From assembly GCF_016859285.1 (NCBI RefSeq), contig NC_053416.1, positions 10,042,501-10,106,500 on the forward strand: 64,000 bases of DNA, in the 5' to 3' direction. Positions within the stretch are counted from its first letter, which is position 1. Each line of letters opens with the position of its first letter. The stretch is from Xiphias gladius (taxonomy: Eukaryota > Chordata > Actinopteri > Istiophoriformes > Xiphiidae). The position numbers and the translations under genes are program-made. This document shows, one piece after another, positions 11,044 to 24,290 of the stretch. The notes under the pieces were generated by a model. That model did not search any database. It had not been told where the DNA came from and was given only the letters and a program-made list of their open reading frames with translations.

Positions 11044-14000
11044 CTAGTGTCGTACTTTTCCAGGAATGTAGTTACGGTCAATGCTTTCCTCTTGCAGAAA
11101 CATGTGAAGACAGCGCTCGTTCTGGGCCAAGGGGTGACCTGCAATTCTACAGAAACATACACACAGACAGACAACATATAAAATTCACTCACTGCTCATT
11201 TAAAATGCTTTTCATGCAGGTCGGTGAAATGCAATTGTGGATTATTTAGTTGACGTGGTGCTGCTTTTCCAGACACAGCTTAGGTTAAGCCTTGTGTAGG
11301 GCTAAACGTTTTTGGCAATGTCTGACTCACACTGAAAATGTGAATTTCTGTTTAGGCCAACACATTTTGTGGCTATAAAACGTACAGGGAGCACAATAAG
11401 AGCTTTGATACACGCTTTACTAGATCTAACCATCCCACAGAGCTCAGTGATAGAATAATACAAAACTGTTCTTGTCTAGTAGCTCCTCTTTCAGCGATCC
11501 ATTACAATTTCAAACACACATTCTCCACATTAACACATTTATATGTGACAAATATGTTTATATGATTTATATCTAAAAACACAAAATATGTAGTTTAATT
11601 TCGGGTCTTTGAACTGGCTCACCTGTTGATGAACTGCTCCAGGCCCGATCGCCGTTCCTCAATGAAGGACTCCTCAAAAAGGCCTTCATCTCCACGGAAT
11701 GGCAACTGTCTCTTCAGGGCTTTGCCCGGCAGGGGTGGTACTACAATCTGAAGGTGTCAGAGGTCGAGGTCAACACAAATGACAGTACAGGTGAAAAATA
11801 TCCAATATAATCTGAAATTTTCATCACTTAATTTGAGCTCCAGTTCCATGGCAGTGTAGAGCCACAGTTAATCCAGGTCACAACAAAACTTACATTTCAC
11901 TTTTTATATCAACGCAGAAGATGACACTTACAGTGTAACTCTAATCCTGATGACAGGTAAGGAACTATGAAAGGATTGGTTTTTCCGCCTGTAACTCTGC
12001 CATTATCAATCATCCGATTATTGTAACTATTATCTTGCACCTGCCAGCCTGTTTAAATTATTAGCCTGAAGCATGCCGCTGTTGCTCACTCACCTTACTG
12101 TCTCTTTCCAGCTCATTCTTTAACCATTCAAAGTCACTGTATCTTCTTCTCACACAGGAATCCTTCAGTTTGAAAATGGGAAGGTTTGTCTACACAGAGA
12201 AGAAGAAAAATACAAAACATAGCAGCCCTTGGTTTATACTAAATTCAATGATTATCACATGGTCGCTGTTGGAAGGAGAGGACAGGGCTTGCTGAACAAC
12301 TGACAACTATCAAGCCTCACTGACAGTGCTGAAGGTATTGTGGAAGTGCCTCAAGAGACGAAGGTGTTATGTAACAAAAACAAATATCTCTTACCACCAT
12401 AATTTGACAATCATCAAATTCATCACAAACTGTGACATTACTAATTCCTAATGTGTAATTTTTCAATAGCTTATGTCCTACCAACAGTTCAAAACCCAAA
12501 GATATTCAATTTAACAACGATATAAAAAAGAGAAATGCGGGAAATTGTTTGCATTTTTGCTTTACTAGGAAATTAAATAATGTCCAGTAATTTTTTCTGA
12601 ATCATTTTATGGATTAATTGTCTTAACGCTAGTTTTATTTGGCCAGAAATTATCTAAAGATCCTTCTAATCGGTGGAAAATTAAATATACAGTTCAACTT
12701 TCTGTACAGTAAAAACTTAAATAAATTTAACCTTATTGTGCCATGTGTTTATTTGAAATGCATGTAAAGATGCCTTGCAAGTGAACCTGCTTCACAGAAT
12801 GCTGAAATGTATGCAGTTTACTTGAAAAGGCAGATTATGACTTTGCGTTTTCAAGGTGTTTTCAAAGTATGTAACTGACATTATCTAATTGACAAATTCA
12901 TCTAATTATCTGTCAGTGTTTCAGTGGCAATAAAATGGGTGATCCTTCTGCATGTTGACAGTCTGTAGGCAGTGAAGGGGGATATGATGAAACACAGTGC
13001 TGAAGGTTGGTGTCTGTTCACTAGACTGATCTGGCTTTGTTCAAGTTTGACTGTAATTGTGAGAAGGTGCTGCTTGGACATGCGAGTTAACAAATACTGC
13101 CTTAAACTAGACGACCCCACCTCTGATGTAAGAAACTATCAAAAATCAATATGCCTGTCTGAGTCTGAGAATGTTGTGTTGAAAAAAAAAAAAAACTATC
13201 CGAAGTGGTCAAAACACTAACTTATTTTTATATTGTGAGGGAAAAACTCTCCCGGGAGACATCCACAACCATCACAAAATGAGAGTCTGTATTCAAGACA
13301 AGCCGAGAAAGTTGCAAATACGCAAATACAGTGTTAGCATAAGCTTCCTGAAAATGTCTGCAAAGTTTGCTGTGTCAGTGATTTTCTCAATCTCACACTA
13401 TTGCACGCCTCACTGCTTTAACTCACTACTCATCTTAATATAACCAATATAGGTTTAATTCGCGTGCTTATTAATTGATATGAATAATATTTTAAATTTA
13501 AGTAACAAACTTTACTGCATGTCATTTCTCCCATTTCCACAAAACCACCGACACTGTTAACGTTCCTCATTTAGCTACGTTGCGTTAACGTTACTCTTCT
13601 CATACGTTTACCGATCAACAGTAGTAACGTCTGTTTTATGTTAACATTATCGACAAACGTACTTGATGTCTGACATCTAGATAGGCAGACAATGTTAAAT
13701 CGGTCCTTATTTTTATGACTGCTAAAGTCTAGCAGTTAGCTACACGGTGTCTGCTGGGACTTAGGTAGCTAAATGGTAGTTAGTTTTAAAAAACATTACA
13801 GTAGAACGTTAACTCTACAATCTAAAACTGTAAATCTGCTTTCTGCATATATGGTGGAAGGCATTGGCATGCTCAAGAAACTTGTACATGCCAGCTTTGC
13901 TAATGCTACACCAAGCAACCTCCAGGTCCACAAGGTAGGCCGTTGAGAATCCCCGGTCCTCGAGTTTTACTGGCGCGACACCTTGAGCTACTCGTGCCGC

Positions 14001-14318
14001 CCAACGTCAACGTCACAGCCCGGTCCGTGTGTTGACATCAGCACAGCAGACAAACATGCTAACGCTAGCAACAACAGTGTAATAACCAGTTAGCTTAGCG
14101 AAGAAATGATCATGCTGCAGCAAGGTGTTTTGGCTTACGGTTCCAACACTTACCCGCATACGAACTTCGTAAGTTGTGTAACGGTTTCGTCCAACTCCAA
14201 CGATTTGTGGATCATAAACGTCTATTTCCAGAAAATTGCTGGGGGGGCCGTAAGCATCGGTCAGGTCCTGGGGCTTGGAATTCAACCGGCGAGTGTCGGC
14301 CACCGCAGACTCTGTCAT
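11044..14318 (-). CDS. snx12: Sorting nexin 12 (PX-domain protein)
   Basis: Four coding exons on the minus strand: 14154-14318, 12094-12189, 11623-11747 and 11044-11146 (stop TAG at 11044-11046). All introns are GT-AG and the phases fit (0, 0, 2). The spliced CDS is 489 nt, 162 aa, the size of vertebrate SNX12. The product starts [19 protein letters not shown] and is almost wholly a PX domain (about residues 28-150), with the PI3P-binding [10 protein letters not shown] motif, the proline loop [13 protein letters not shown] and the distal [12 protein letters not shown] helix. SNX3/SNX12 proteins bind PI3P on early endosomes and assist retromer sorting. NSKPQDL and VRMR favour SNX12 over SNX3. 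An in-frame ATG 12 codons upstream (14352-14354) exists, but the start at 14318 matches the family. The C-terminus ends KVRH. Confidence 0.95.
12480..12625 (+). repeat. GATTAAT-type dispersed repeat fragment in snx12 intron 2 flank
   Basis: Contains 'CAACAGTTCAAAACCCAAAG' (about 12482-12501) and ATTTTTGC/ATGGATTAATTG blocks shared with the copy at 6185-6590. It is a truncated, diverged member lying in the intron between the first two snx12 coding exons. Confidence 0.5.
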
Positions 14319-17179
14319 TTTGTCGGGTTTTAATCTTTGGACGACCAACGGCAAATTAGTGTCAAACCAACTAAGTGCAGGGCAAAATCTTAAATGTCAT
14401 CTGAAGACATCAACCGATTGCGATAGCCGGTCGTTTCAGCTAGGGAAGTAGCTGACTTGTATCTCTCTTCTTGCGGGGGCCAGCCGCCCTGCGCCCTACC
14501 CTTCTTGAATCTGAAAAAATCCGTTGATTCAGTTCCGTGCTGTGCGGGACACCCTGCGCTCCCTCTAACGGACACGGGGGTAACTGGATGGGGCAGATTG
14601 AATTAAAATGAATCGTTGCAGTTCTACAAATCATGGGACAGAGGTTTTATACGGAAATAGACAGGTATGTTTATTTTTTTTTCAAAAAGAGTAGGAGAAT
14701 AATACAACAAGGAATACAGAGCTGAGTCAGATATACAGAATGTGGGAAACCAACAGAAAATATACAAGTAGGTTACAATTAAAACAAAAAAAACAAAAAA
14801 CGTCCAACCAAATTTAAAAAAAACTACATTCAAAGATATTAAGATAGGTGACATTCAAAATTACAGGCATATAATATAAAAATGATGTGGCTAGGACATT
14901 GTGATATTGGTGTTGATATTAACACGACTATCTGGATACTGTAATGTGGTGTCACTTTCTAAACAGGCACTATTTATTACAGGGTTTATAAATTCTATTA
15001 ATGCATAATACTGCATTATAGAGCATTTGGCAGACCTTAATAAGAACATAATTTTGGGTTGCCAGGTTGTGAAAACTTCCTTTGGCTGGTGCTTACTCTT
15101 TCTATTTGGTAATAATGCAGTTATTAATGTATTAATCCATTAATAATTGATTATGGGTTTCTCACTTTTTCAGAAAGCCATCAAGTCTGCAGGTGTAAAT
15201 GTTGACAAGCTGATCAAATAGATTTTGCTCTGGACGCTCTGCAACCTTCTCTAGCTAGCTAAGAAGACAAAACAAGTGTCATGCTGGAGAAGGATGAACA
15301 CCAACCGAAGGCAACCTCTTGAGCTGCCTCTTGGCAACCCCAGAGGTACACATATAGAATTAGTAAGTCTTTTTTTTAACTGATCATTCACTTTTTTTAA
15401 GCATTAGTAAATTATATTCACCTATTAACGAAGCCAAGAGTTTCTAAGTTAAACTTAGAAACCCTTTATTAGGTGCCTTATTAGAAAGTATTACTATGAA
15501 TTTGACTCATAAAGTGAGTTAACAGTGAATGCTGGTTTCTTGGCTGTTATCTAAATCGTGTATTTTTTAAATTTACTTTTATTATTTATTTTATTATAGT
15601 TCACAGTAAATACCAGAAAATAACCCACATAACATGTAAGGTATTTTGTCAAAAAGGAATATAAAAAATTACAGGATATTAAATTTTATTGGGATTTTAA
15701 TTTTTTTTAATAGTTTTTTACACACTGCATTACAAACAAAAGATTTCAGTATTTGCTTCCTGAGCAAGCCATTTTCTCCAAATGTATTGTCCTCTCTTAA
15801 GTCGAACTGAACTTTCAGTCAACCACTGAAATGTTTCCTTGAAACAGTCAAACTCAAAGGGAGTCAAGGTCACATGGTATGAGATCAAAAATATTTAGAA
15901 CTTGGTCTTGAATTGGGCAGTGCCAGAGGCTGGTGCAGTATATAAACTAGTTTATTTGGATGCACACTTTGTGATTTATGCATGTGGATTTGTTTAAATA
16001 GAAAATGTCTCACAAAAGGTTAGATATATGAAAAATGTACACATTTATCACTATACATCAACACCATATAACCAAACTCAATGTAGGAAGAAGAACTTCA
16101 AGGTTGCATATAAAGAAAAATGACCAGACTGAAGCAAACATTTTTACTTTTTTATCATACGGTAAGTTTTGTGAAGAAGAAATTCCCTTTTTGGTGATTT
16201 AGATTTTCAGTGAGTCATTTTAGTGTGGCTTTTCCTCAGGGCCATAGCTGCTCTACTAAAGTTACATTCCCTGTTATCAACATAGTGAAAGCGGGCTTTG
16301 GACTGATAACAGTTTTTAAGAAACACTTTGGATATTGTTTTCCTCATGAGCACTTCAGTCCAAACCTTAAATGTTAACCTCCACTTAACATAACATATGT
16401 TTACTTCTCATAAGGGAATATCTCATAAGTCAACAAAAGGGCTCCATGCATCTGAATTAAACACTCCTCGCACTAAATCCATATTTTCAGTCAGTACAAA
16501 CCTGACACAATCATGGAGCTCAGATGTGTGAAATATTTGTCTCTCATAATAAACTTTAAGCTTTAAGAATAACTTATACTTTTATTGTCCTTAAACTGAC
16601 ATTCAAACTTCAACCAGTTACATTACATACGACAAGGGATTGGATGAAGAAGAATTTTAAAAATAAAAACTTAAATTTGTTGTCCTAGTGTAGTGAAATA
16701 AATGGACCACTGATAAAGTGAAAACTGTAGAGTAAATGATGGAATGTCAGCGCCTCAAAGTGGTGGTTAATGAATACTTAAAATATTTATACCCTAAGTA
16801 TGGAAGTTTTCCTGTCTAACTTTGTAAGAACTTTGAATGGCATTTTATTAATGAAAAATGTTTCAGAGTTTATTTTGTTGTAAAATAAGCTAATAAGATC
16901 AGGCATTTTAAGGGGATTTAAAGTTATGAGTTGTTGTTTTTTAAATCTGTAACTGCTGCATCTGGTGGTTGTTATCCCTAAACACTAATAGCTTTAATGT
17001 AATTGAATGTAATTGTAATTGCTGTATCTGGTTTCTTCTGGTTTCTTCTCATAAGGGAACTATGAGACCATCATTTATCCATTTTCTGATCCTTGCGGTC
17101 AAGCAGGAGATGTGTCTGTAAGAATAAGAATTTCTGAATTGTAAAGTTTTGACAGACCTAACCCTGACTGAGAAGCCTC
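14319..17179. other. snx12 upstream region and il2rg 3' flank
   Basis: The snx12 promoter and 5' UTR must lie just right of 14318; 14400-14580 is comparatively GC- and CpG-rich, but no TATA box stands out. Between about 16500 and 17179 lies the probable 3' UTR of il2rg (minus strand); minus-strand AATAAA signals near 16841 and 16573 are candidate poly(A) sites. The rest is AT-rich with no coding exon. A short stretch at 15175-15250 resembles part of ribosomal protein P1 (see findings). Confidence 0.4.
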
Positions 17180-20100
17180 CTAAACACAGACCTGCTCTTC
17201 CTCCTGGGATAAGACAAGAACTTCAGAGGTGGAAGAGGAGATGGGGTTAGACAGGTCTTCTGATTTGTTCACACCGATGGAGACAGAGCAATCGGTTTGG
17301 TCGGTGGTGACAGAGAAGGTGGAGCCGTCAGAGCTCTCGCTGTCGGACTGGGAGACATGGGAGTACTCGCGGACAGGACAGGCATACTCATTGTAGTTGG
17401 CCTTAAAGTTCCCTTTCAGGCCTTTGGAATATTGAAACCAATCCTTTAAGAAAGATTAAAAAAAAAAGTATGGCTTGATCTGCTGTCACCTCATATAATT
17501 GTACATTTCTGTCACTCACCTTTCTGACCAACGGGCCTTTCATCAGTTAAATATGAGCACTGTGGATAATTAAATCGGGAAATACAGGCTTTGTTATAAG
17601 TCTACAGTGTCTATGTTTCTAACCATACTAGTGGTATGGCACTAGCAGTGGCTATGTCAATGTTGTTGCTTGGTCGATCCACTTCTTTGGTTCAAACTGA
17701 AATATCTCAACAGCTACTGAATGGATTGCCATGGAATATTTTACAGACATTCATGGTACCCAGAGTATATAAACTAGTGACTTTGGTGATTCCCTGATTT
17801 TTCCTCTAGCGCCACCATGAGATTTACTTTTGTGGTTTTTAGTTAAATGTCTCAACAGCTGTTGGAAAGATCGCCATGTAATTTGGTAGAGACACTCATG
17901 TCCTCCTCAAGATGAATTGTAATCCCTTTGGTGATCCCTTATCTTTTCAAGCGCCATCATTGAGACAAAATTCCAATTTGTCTAGTTTGACCAATGAAAT
18001 TCCCATAAACCTCAGCTGTACTTGATGTGTAGTGCTGACTAGCAAATGTTAGCATGCTGATACGCTGAACTAAGATGATTAAAATGGCAAGCCTTATACC
18101 TACTTACAAATACAGCTTCACGTGGCTGCTAGCATGCCTGTAGACTTCTAGTCTTGTAATTTAATTCTTTCAATGACTGCAGTAGTTATTGTCTAGGCAG
18201 AAGACACAGAGCTGCTGCATGCTACTAACCTCAATGTCGTAAAGGACCAGGGATGGCTTGGGAACCACAGGGATGGGGATGATTCTGAGCCTGTATGGGA
18301 GGTAGGCACATTCTTAATATCGGATGTTCATATCAACAACAACTCATCTGCATTACTTTTGTTCCTAACTCCACTCTGTTGCAAGTGAGGTTGGGTTATG
18401 GAAGTGGTTGATATTTCTTGACTGCATGCCCCTGTACTTAACCTCCCTTACATTTACTGCTCCTTTAAACAATTAACATTGTTACTGCACAATACTAACT
18501 GTTAATAACCTAACAAAATCAATGAAAAACAGAAGAAATAAGTACACATTGCTGATACACTACACTACTCGATAATTTACGCTATAATACTATAACTACC
18601 ACAATTTTTACATGACATATGGGCCAACCCACCTCTCATGGTGCAGCAGCATCACAGCCAGTAGGATGAGGATGACAGCACCCGACGCATACAGCAATGG
18701 AGTCCACACAGATATTGAAACATCTTTTTGTTCAGTGTCTGTGTGGGGGAGAGAGAGGTGGATAGCAACTATTTCCTAATCTTGTACCTTTAGTGTTTCG
18801 AGCACATGGAGAACAGCACATGCAGAGTTAGTGTGCTTTGGTGGAAAAGTTATAGAAATTCATAGAGGACATTACATTTGCCTGTTCAAATAACCCAGGT
18901 CTGATTTAAAGGGGAAAAAGTAAAGTTTTTACTGCCCTATCGCCCATACTGCCATTCTTGTACTGTGCATTGTGCTGGTTTTTATGGCCTGAGAAATTTA
19001 TTACTAGTTCCTCAATTATTATTTCTGGCTTCGAAAACTTATTTGCCTACCTGTATTGTGTTTGGACACAAACAAAGAGCACGCACCTCTACCAACACTA
19101 CATTGTCAAAATGCCAATTTTGCATTTTGGAATTAATCAAAAGGTCTTAATTCCTTCATAAAAGGTCTTAATTCTTTTTATGCCAATTTACCGTAGTGTA
19201 TACCAGAATGTACGCTTCTGAAAACTGTATAGAAATAAGTCAAATTTTAGTCTTGTTTACGTGTTGTAGCTGATAATTATTGTGTAATCCAGCCAGTTGC
19301 TCCTCTGTAGCTGAACAATGTTTTTGAAAAATTGCCCACATATAAGCTCTCTGCTTGTTTAGTCTGTGCTTTAAGTCTGTGGTTTCTGTAGATTGCCAGT
19401 AGCAGTCAGTGATTACTTCATTCTTTCAGAATATATAGGCAATTTTACCTGTTCTTTTGTTGGATCCCCAGACCACAGGCTCGCTCCAGTTACTCCAGAA
19501 AACAGACTCTCCACAATTGTTCCCCAATCTGCTTCGCACTTGCAGCTCATACCGGGAACTGCTGGAGGGCAAGTTGATGCAGAAACTCTGCCTCCCAATA
19601 CTGACTTTGGAAGTCTGTGGAAAATAACAAGGAGTTGAGAAAGCAGAAGGGTGGGAAGGGAAGACAAAAAAGATAACGAAGAAAAGAGTGAAGAAGAAGG
19701 ATGAGATTGTTCACTCAAATTGCCTACCTCCCACTTCTTGCTGCTGGTCCTGAAGCGAACCTCATTCTCCACACAGTTTGCAGCAGTCTGGTTCCAGTAA
19801 AACCACAGGTTAAAGTCGGATCCATTCTGGACAGTTATGTTGGTTGGTGGATATAACTTGACTGGAGATGAGACAGGGCATTCAATACAGAATACAACAT
19901 GTGATGTGATGATAAGGTAACAGGGCAGACATGCCAATATATTTTTAGCCTGTTTTTATGTCAAAATACTAGCATTGTTTTCCTTTCCTGCAAAAAAAAA
20001 AAAAAAAAAAAAAGATTTAAGTTACATCTGTGCTGTACCAGTAGGTGTAAAAAAAATCTCTCCCAGTGAATAAAACTCACTCCTTTATTAATTGTTTTTT

Positions 20101-22063
20101 TTTATTTTCAGTAGTACCTCCCAAGGTAATGTTGCACCTCAGTAAGTAAGCTTACCTCTCTTTTTCAGACTGTGTTCCTGCTCAAAAGTCTTGTTGCCAT
20201 GTACCAGGCTGGTGTAAAATTTGCTGAACCTTTTGGACGGGCTGTCATAGGGCTGAGAGCATCCAGTGTTAATTCTGTTCTCTGACACATAGTTGGTGCA
20301 GTTAGTGATTTCTTTGTCATTGTGGAACCTGTGTAGAAATCACTATTTAGTCATTCACACACAAAGCAAAGCAATGTATGCAGCCGTATCAACATCAACT
20401 CTAAATGTAGCACTGAATAATCAAGTCATCCGCAGCAGGAATATCTGATATCGGGAGTTGTTTAATAAGATGTCCAATCATCCTCGGGGCAGAATTAGCT
20501 GAACATATTGGGTTATGATAAGTTGTACTTTTCCAGGTGATGTTTTTCTCTGTATTTTGCTACGTTAAGATATCAGGGTCTGTGTTTATCAAACTTGTAA
20601 GAGTTATGCAAGAGGTAATAATTTGAAGATCCAATCTTGGAGTATAAAAGTTATTTGCTCAGTGTGAAGAATAAGAAACATTTATCAAGCGACTTAATTA
20701 CATTGAAGTCTATCATATCTCAGTTTTAATCACATGCTCTGAGCAGGAATGGCCGATCAGAGACAAGGACTTTCCCTTACAATCCTTACATTTTACTTAG
20801 CGAGGCATTCTGCTATTCTGCAAAAGCATGTGCTTATAAGTTTTTGAAATGTCAATTTCTATTTGTGTGAAATCTTTAATGCTTCTGGTAGCAATTAACA
20901 TGTTGCTTTAGCAACTATCTAATACATTTATGATATATAAATATGGATGAACACATAGGAAACTGGTTGAAATGGAAACAATGACTGTGTGTGGAAAAGT
21001 GATGGTGAACAAAATCAAGCCCCGCTTTATCTTTGTGTTTTGAACCACAGATAAATGCAAAAAAAAAAAAAAAAAAGTGGTACACCTCTGGAGCTCTCTT
21101 AAATTTAAGAGCATTACAGATCAAAACAAGTTGATATGAAAGGATTTTTACTTTTATCTTTCACTCAAGTCCAAAATTTTAGTTTTAGTAAATTGATAAT
21201 TCAGATGACATTTAAAAAAAAATAGTTTTATGGTTGGAGTTTTTTTAAGGGTACTGTCACCAAATTACGAACCTGCTGTAGAAGGTGTAATTGACGTCTG
21301 GAGTCCCCTGCTGATTCCAGGAACATTTAACATATTTCAGATGCAACACGAAACAGTCCACATCTGTCAGAGACACAGGAAGGTTGAGAACAACAGAATA
21401 GTTAAATGAAAACTATAAACCAAATGTCATTAGGGTTACACTCATGCATAGTGTATAAACCTACAGAAAGGACTGTAGACTAATACAGACCCACTCACAC
21501 ACGCACACAGTAAGGAAATGGCAGCAAAATGACGTAAAGGGGAATTTATGCATCAATTCATGATCAAGGAAGTAAGGTTCCACGCTAAACAGACAGTTTA
21601 ATTCATTGTGATAATACAAGTGATTTATTAATTATAATCTTAAGGTCTAATCATATTTCAAGGCAGATGTGCTGTTCCTGCTTTTCTACTATTAGATTTT
21701 TGTTTTGGAAAGTCATCAAAAATATATTTAAAATCACTCATATAACATTTGTAGTAAAGACTTTTGTGTATGGCGGATTAATAACTGATATTATAGATAT
21801 AAACATTCATTAACAAATGAAGCATCCTCACACGATAAAGCCAAATGGCAAACAATGTGATTAGATCTGACAAAAGTCCTTAAGCAAAGTGAATTACTGC
21901 TAACACACATCCATAAAGGCTAAAACAGTTGTTATTAATATCATAAGTTGCCTAGTAATTTATATAATTGAATTGTTAGTCTTCAAAAGTTCTTACCATG
22001 TGCTTCCTTGGCAAACACATCTCCCATCAGACAGAGGAGCAGAAGCAGTTTAGTCAGCATCAT
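17180..22063 (-). CDS. il2rg: Interleukin-2 receptor common gamma chain
   Basis: Eight coding exons on the minus strand: 21997-22063, 21273-21363, 20156-20328, 19728-19861, 19449-19614, 18633-18738, 18230-18290 and 17180-17443 (stop TAG). All are GT-AG with matching phases (1, 2, 1, 0, 1, 2, 0). The CDS is 1062 nt, 353 aa. It is a type I cytokine receptor: signal peptide from MM (Leu-rich, residues 1-17); fibronectin domain D1 with cysteines in DVDCFV, KCSW, TNC and GCSQ; D2 ending in the WSxWS box as WSNWS; a transmembrane segment near residues 190-212 (LLYASGAVILILLAVMLL); then a Pro-rich Box1-like PIPVVPKPSL and an acidic/Ser-rich tail. The shared gamma chain pairs with receptors for IL-2, -4, -7, -9, -15 and -21 and signals through JAK3. 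The domain order and CFV...CSW pattern fit IL2RG. Teleosts can carry two copies; which one this is cannot be decided here. Confidence 0.93.
17670..18156 (+). repeat. Teleost 'AGCGCCACCATGAG' dispersed repeat in il2rg intron 7
   Basis: Contains internal near-duplicates: AATATCTCAACAGCTACTG / AATGTCTCAACAGCTGTTG, and CTAGCGCCACCATGAGATTT / AAGCGCCATCATTGAGACAA, followed by AGCAAATGTTAGCATGCTGA and a terminal GTAGACTTCTAGTCTTG. A second copy with the same 3' half lies at 46706-47006 in the same orientation. It resembles a high-copy fish repeat of uncertain class. Confidence 0.6.
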
Positions 22064-22844
22064 GGCACACAGAAACAGGATACTCAGAGTATCGGCGCAG
22101 ATGTACTTCTACACCACAGTATTGATGTGCTGCGTGTTTCATTTCTGCTATTGCTGCTCCTGACTGTGGGTTTTTGTTTCCTGTCAGCGGAAACTTTAGA
22201 GATAATAGGCTTTCAAAATGACATTTCTGCCGTTAGACATTATGCTTTATTGCTTTAATGTCAAATAACTCACAATCTAATATCATGAAAATTGAATGCG
22301 GATGAAACCACATACAGACTACATTTATTTGGTCATCGTTCCCAGTAAAAGTAATCTTTTCAAATCTTAATCTTGTATAACCAATTTCTTAACTTCCAAA
22401 AACAGCGTATAGTTTTTCAGTGAACAAAGTGGATACCTTTTATGCATTGGTGCATTAGCCATTTGCATTTCAACCTCAGTTTAAACAACATAAAACTTTA
22501 CAAACTGAACTTGAGGAACATTAAATTTCAAAAAATAAAGTGAGAGAATTTTTTTTTAGGATGCTTTTTGAGTAACAAGGTTGTTTTTTTTCAGCTGTCA
22601 AACATCACAGTTATCGTCTATTACATGGTAAGACATAAACCATCTTAACTTTTTAACAAAAGAAAGTAGAACAAAGTAGTGAGAAAGCCAAATCCACCAT
22701 CTCTGCTTGTCATCTGTCAGGTTATATTTTCTGATGAAATTGGAATGCAATGAATTTTTTGGTAACATCAGAGTCCAAGATGTCTGATCTTTCCACCAGC
22801 ATGTGAAAAAAAAAAAAGGCAGTTTTATCCATTTAAAATTAAAT

Positions 22845-22912
22845 CTACAACACAATAGAATGCAAAAAGTGAAGGGGTCTGAATACTTTTTGAAGCCAGT
22901 GTATGTGTAACA
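22845..22912 (+). mobile_element. Tc1-like element 3'-end fragment
   Basis: The sequence 'GAAGGGGTCTGAATACTTTT' followed by 'TGAAGCCAGTGTATGT' is the typical 3' terminal region of one class of fish Tc1-like transposons, including the preceding AATAGAATGCAAAAAG. No transposase remnant is adjacent, so this is a solo terminal fragment. The assignment rests on memory of the family terminus. Confidence 0.5.
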
Positions 22913-23852
22913 TACAACCTGAGATAAAGTGTTGTTTGTGTGTGACAGAAAGGTCATGTGATTCTTGATATGTGTGTCAAGCTGTATCTGCTGTTCCAAA
23001 GTTGAGTTTTGTGGGTTTTGTTTCCTGTTAGAGGAAACTGTTTCAAAAATAAAGATTATAGGTGTAAGGTATATCTACAGCTGAAGTGGTATGTTTTACA
23101 TGTATACCAACACACAGACAAAAGTTGTTAAATCAACTTCATTGAAGAATTACCTCAAACAACTTGTTTACAACTTGTAAGCATGTCAAAATCTAACACA
23201 AAATGGTGATCTAACCCCTTCCTGTCAAAATACATTCAAAGGCAAAATACATTGTACTAATATATTGCAGAAGATCGGAACAGCATTTTGAAATTTAGCT
23301 TGTAATATGTTCCAAAACACGAATAAATTTGCCAGTGATATTTCCCCAATTACCGGTGTTACCAAAAAGGTAAGTATATTATGGTAATTTCAATTAGATC
23401 ATGCACTCAGACAACATTTCTATGAGTCAACAATCAGCTCATCTCAGCTCATTTCCAGTGAATCGGACGTTACTTTGTCTGTGTACATATGTGTAAATCA
23501 CTTTGACCTTAAAGCTCTTTTTCCTGTTTTCACAGAAAAAGGAGAGGCATTTTTTCCTATCTCTGAATTACGCTGTCTTTGTGTAGTCACAGACAGTTGG
23601 TCAGATCTTCCGGCTATAAATTCATCAGTTGTGAAACATCACACGGTCAAATGAAATACTTACTGAAAATTAAAATGATTCAGAAACACAGATACATTAG
23701 AATAATGTACTTCTTATGTTTAAAAATACAACAAAATTGAGACAGACTGTAAGCACATATTGATATTGCATCATAGGTGAATAAGCCTCATGGTGCTAAA
23801 TGCTACCTTCTGACGTACCAGGTGTATGACGGTGCATAATATACTTCTGCTT

Positions 23853-24290
23853 ATTGGAGTGACCCAGTCAGAATCCTGACCTTAACCCAATAGAGATGCC
23901 GTGATGGGATCTCGAGAGAACCGTTTACAGCAGACATCGTAAGAATATGTCTGAGCTGAAGCAGTTCTGTCAGGAAGAATGGTCCAAAATTCCCCATGAA
24001 CATTGTGCAGGTCTGATCTGCAGCACTTGTTTGAGGTCATTGCTACCAAAGGAGGCTTGATCAGTTATTAAATCCAAGGGTTCACTTACCTTTTCCACTA
24101 GGACTGGTAAATGTTTAATGGGTTTGTTCAATAAAGACACTCAGGACTATAATTGTTTGTGTATTATTACCTTAAGCACATTATTTTTGCCTGTACTTGT
24201 GACTTTGATGAAGATTAGATCACATTTTATGATCGATTAATGCAGAAAACCAGCTAATTCCACAGGGTTCACATACTTTTTCTTGCCAGT
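23853..24290 (+). mobile_element. Tc1-like transposon relic (3' part of transposase plus terminal repeat)
   Basis: The plus strand reads NPDLNPIEM (from about 23874), then LKQFCQEEWSKIPHEHCAG in the next frame-compatible stretch, the typical C-terminal end of Tc1 transposase including the last catalytic DDE-region PDLNPIE. There is an in-frame stop shortly after PIEM and the C-terminus is scrambled. The 3' end, GGTTCACATACTTTTTCTTG followed by CCAGT, matches a known class of fish Tc1 inverted terminal repeat. The 5' half is missing, so the copy is dead. Confidence 0.8.

Noticed and set aside
10821-11249. 142-codon frame rich in Arg/Glu/Lys
   Set aside because: It is a translation of the (GA)n microsatellite and of the antisense of the last snx12 exon.
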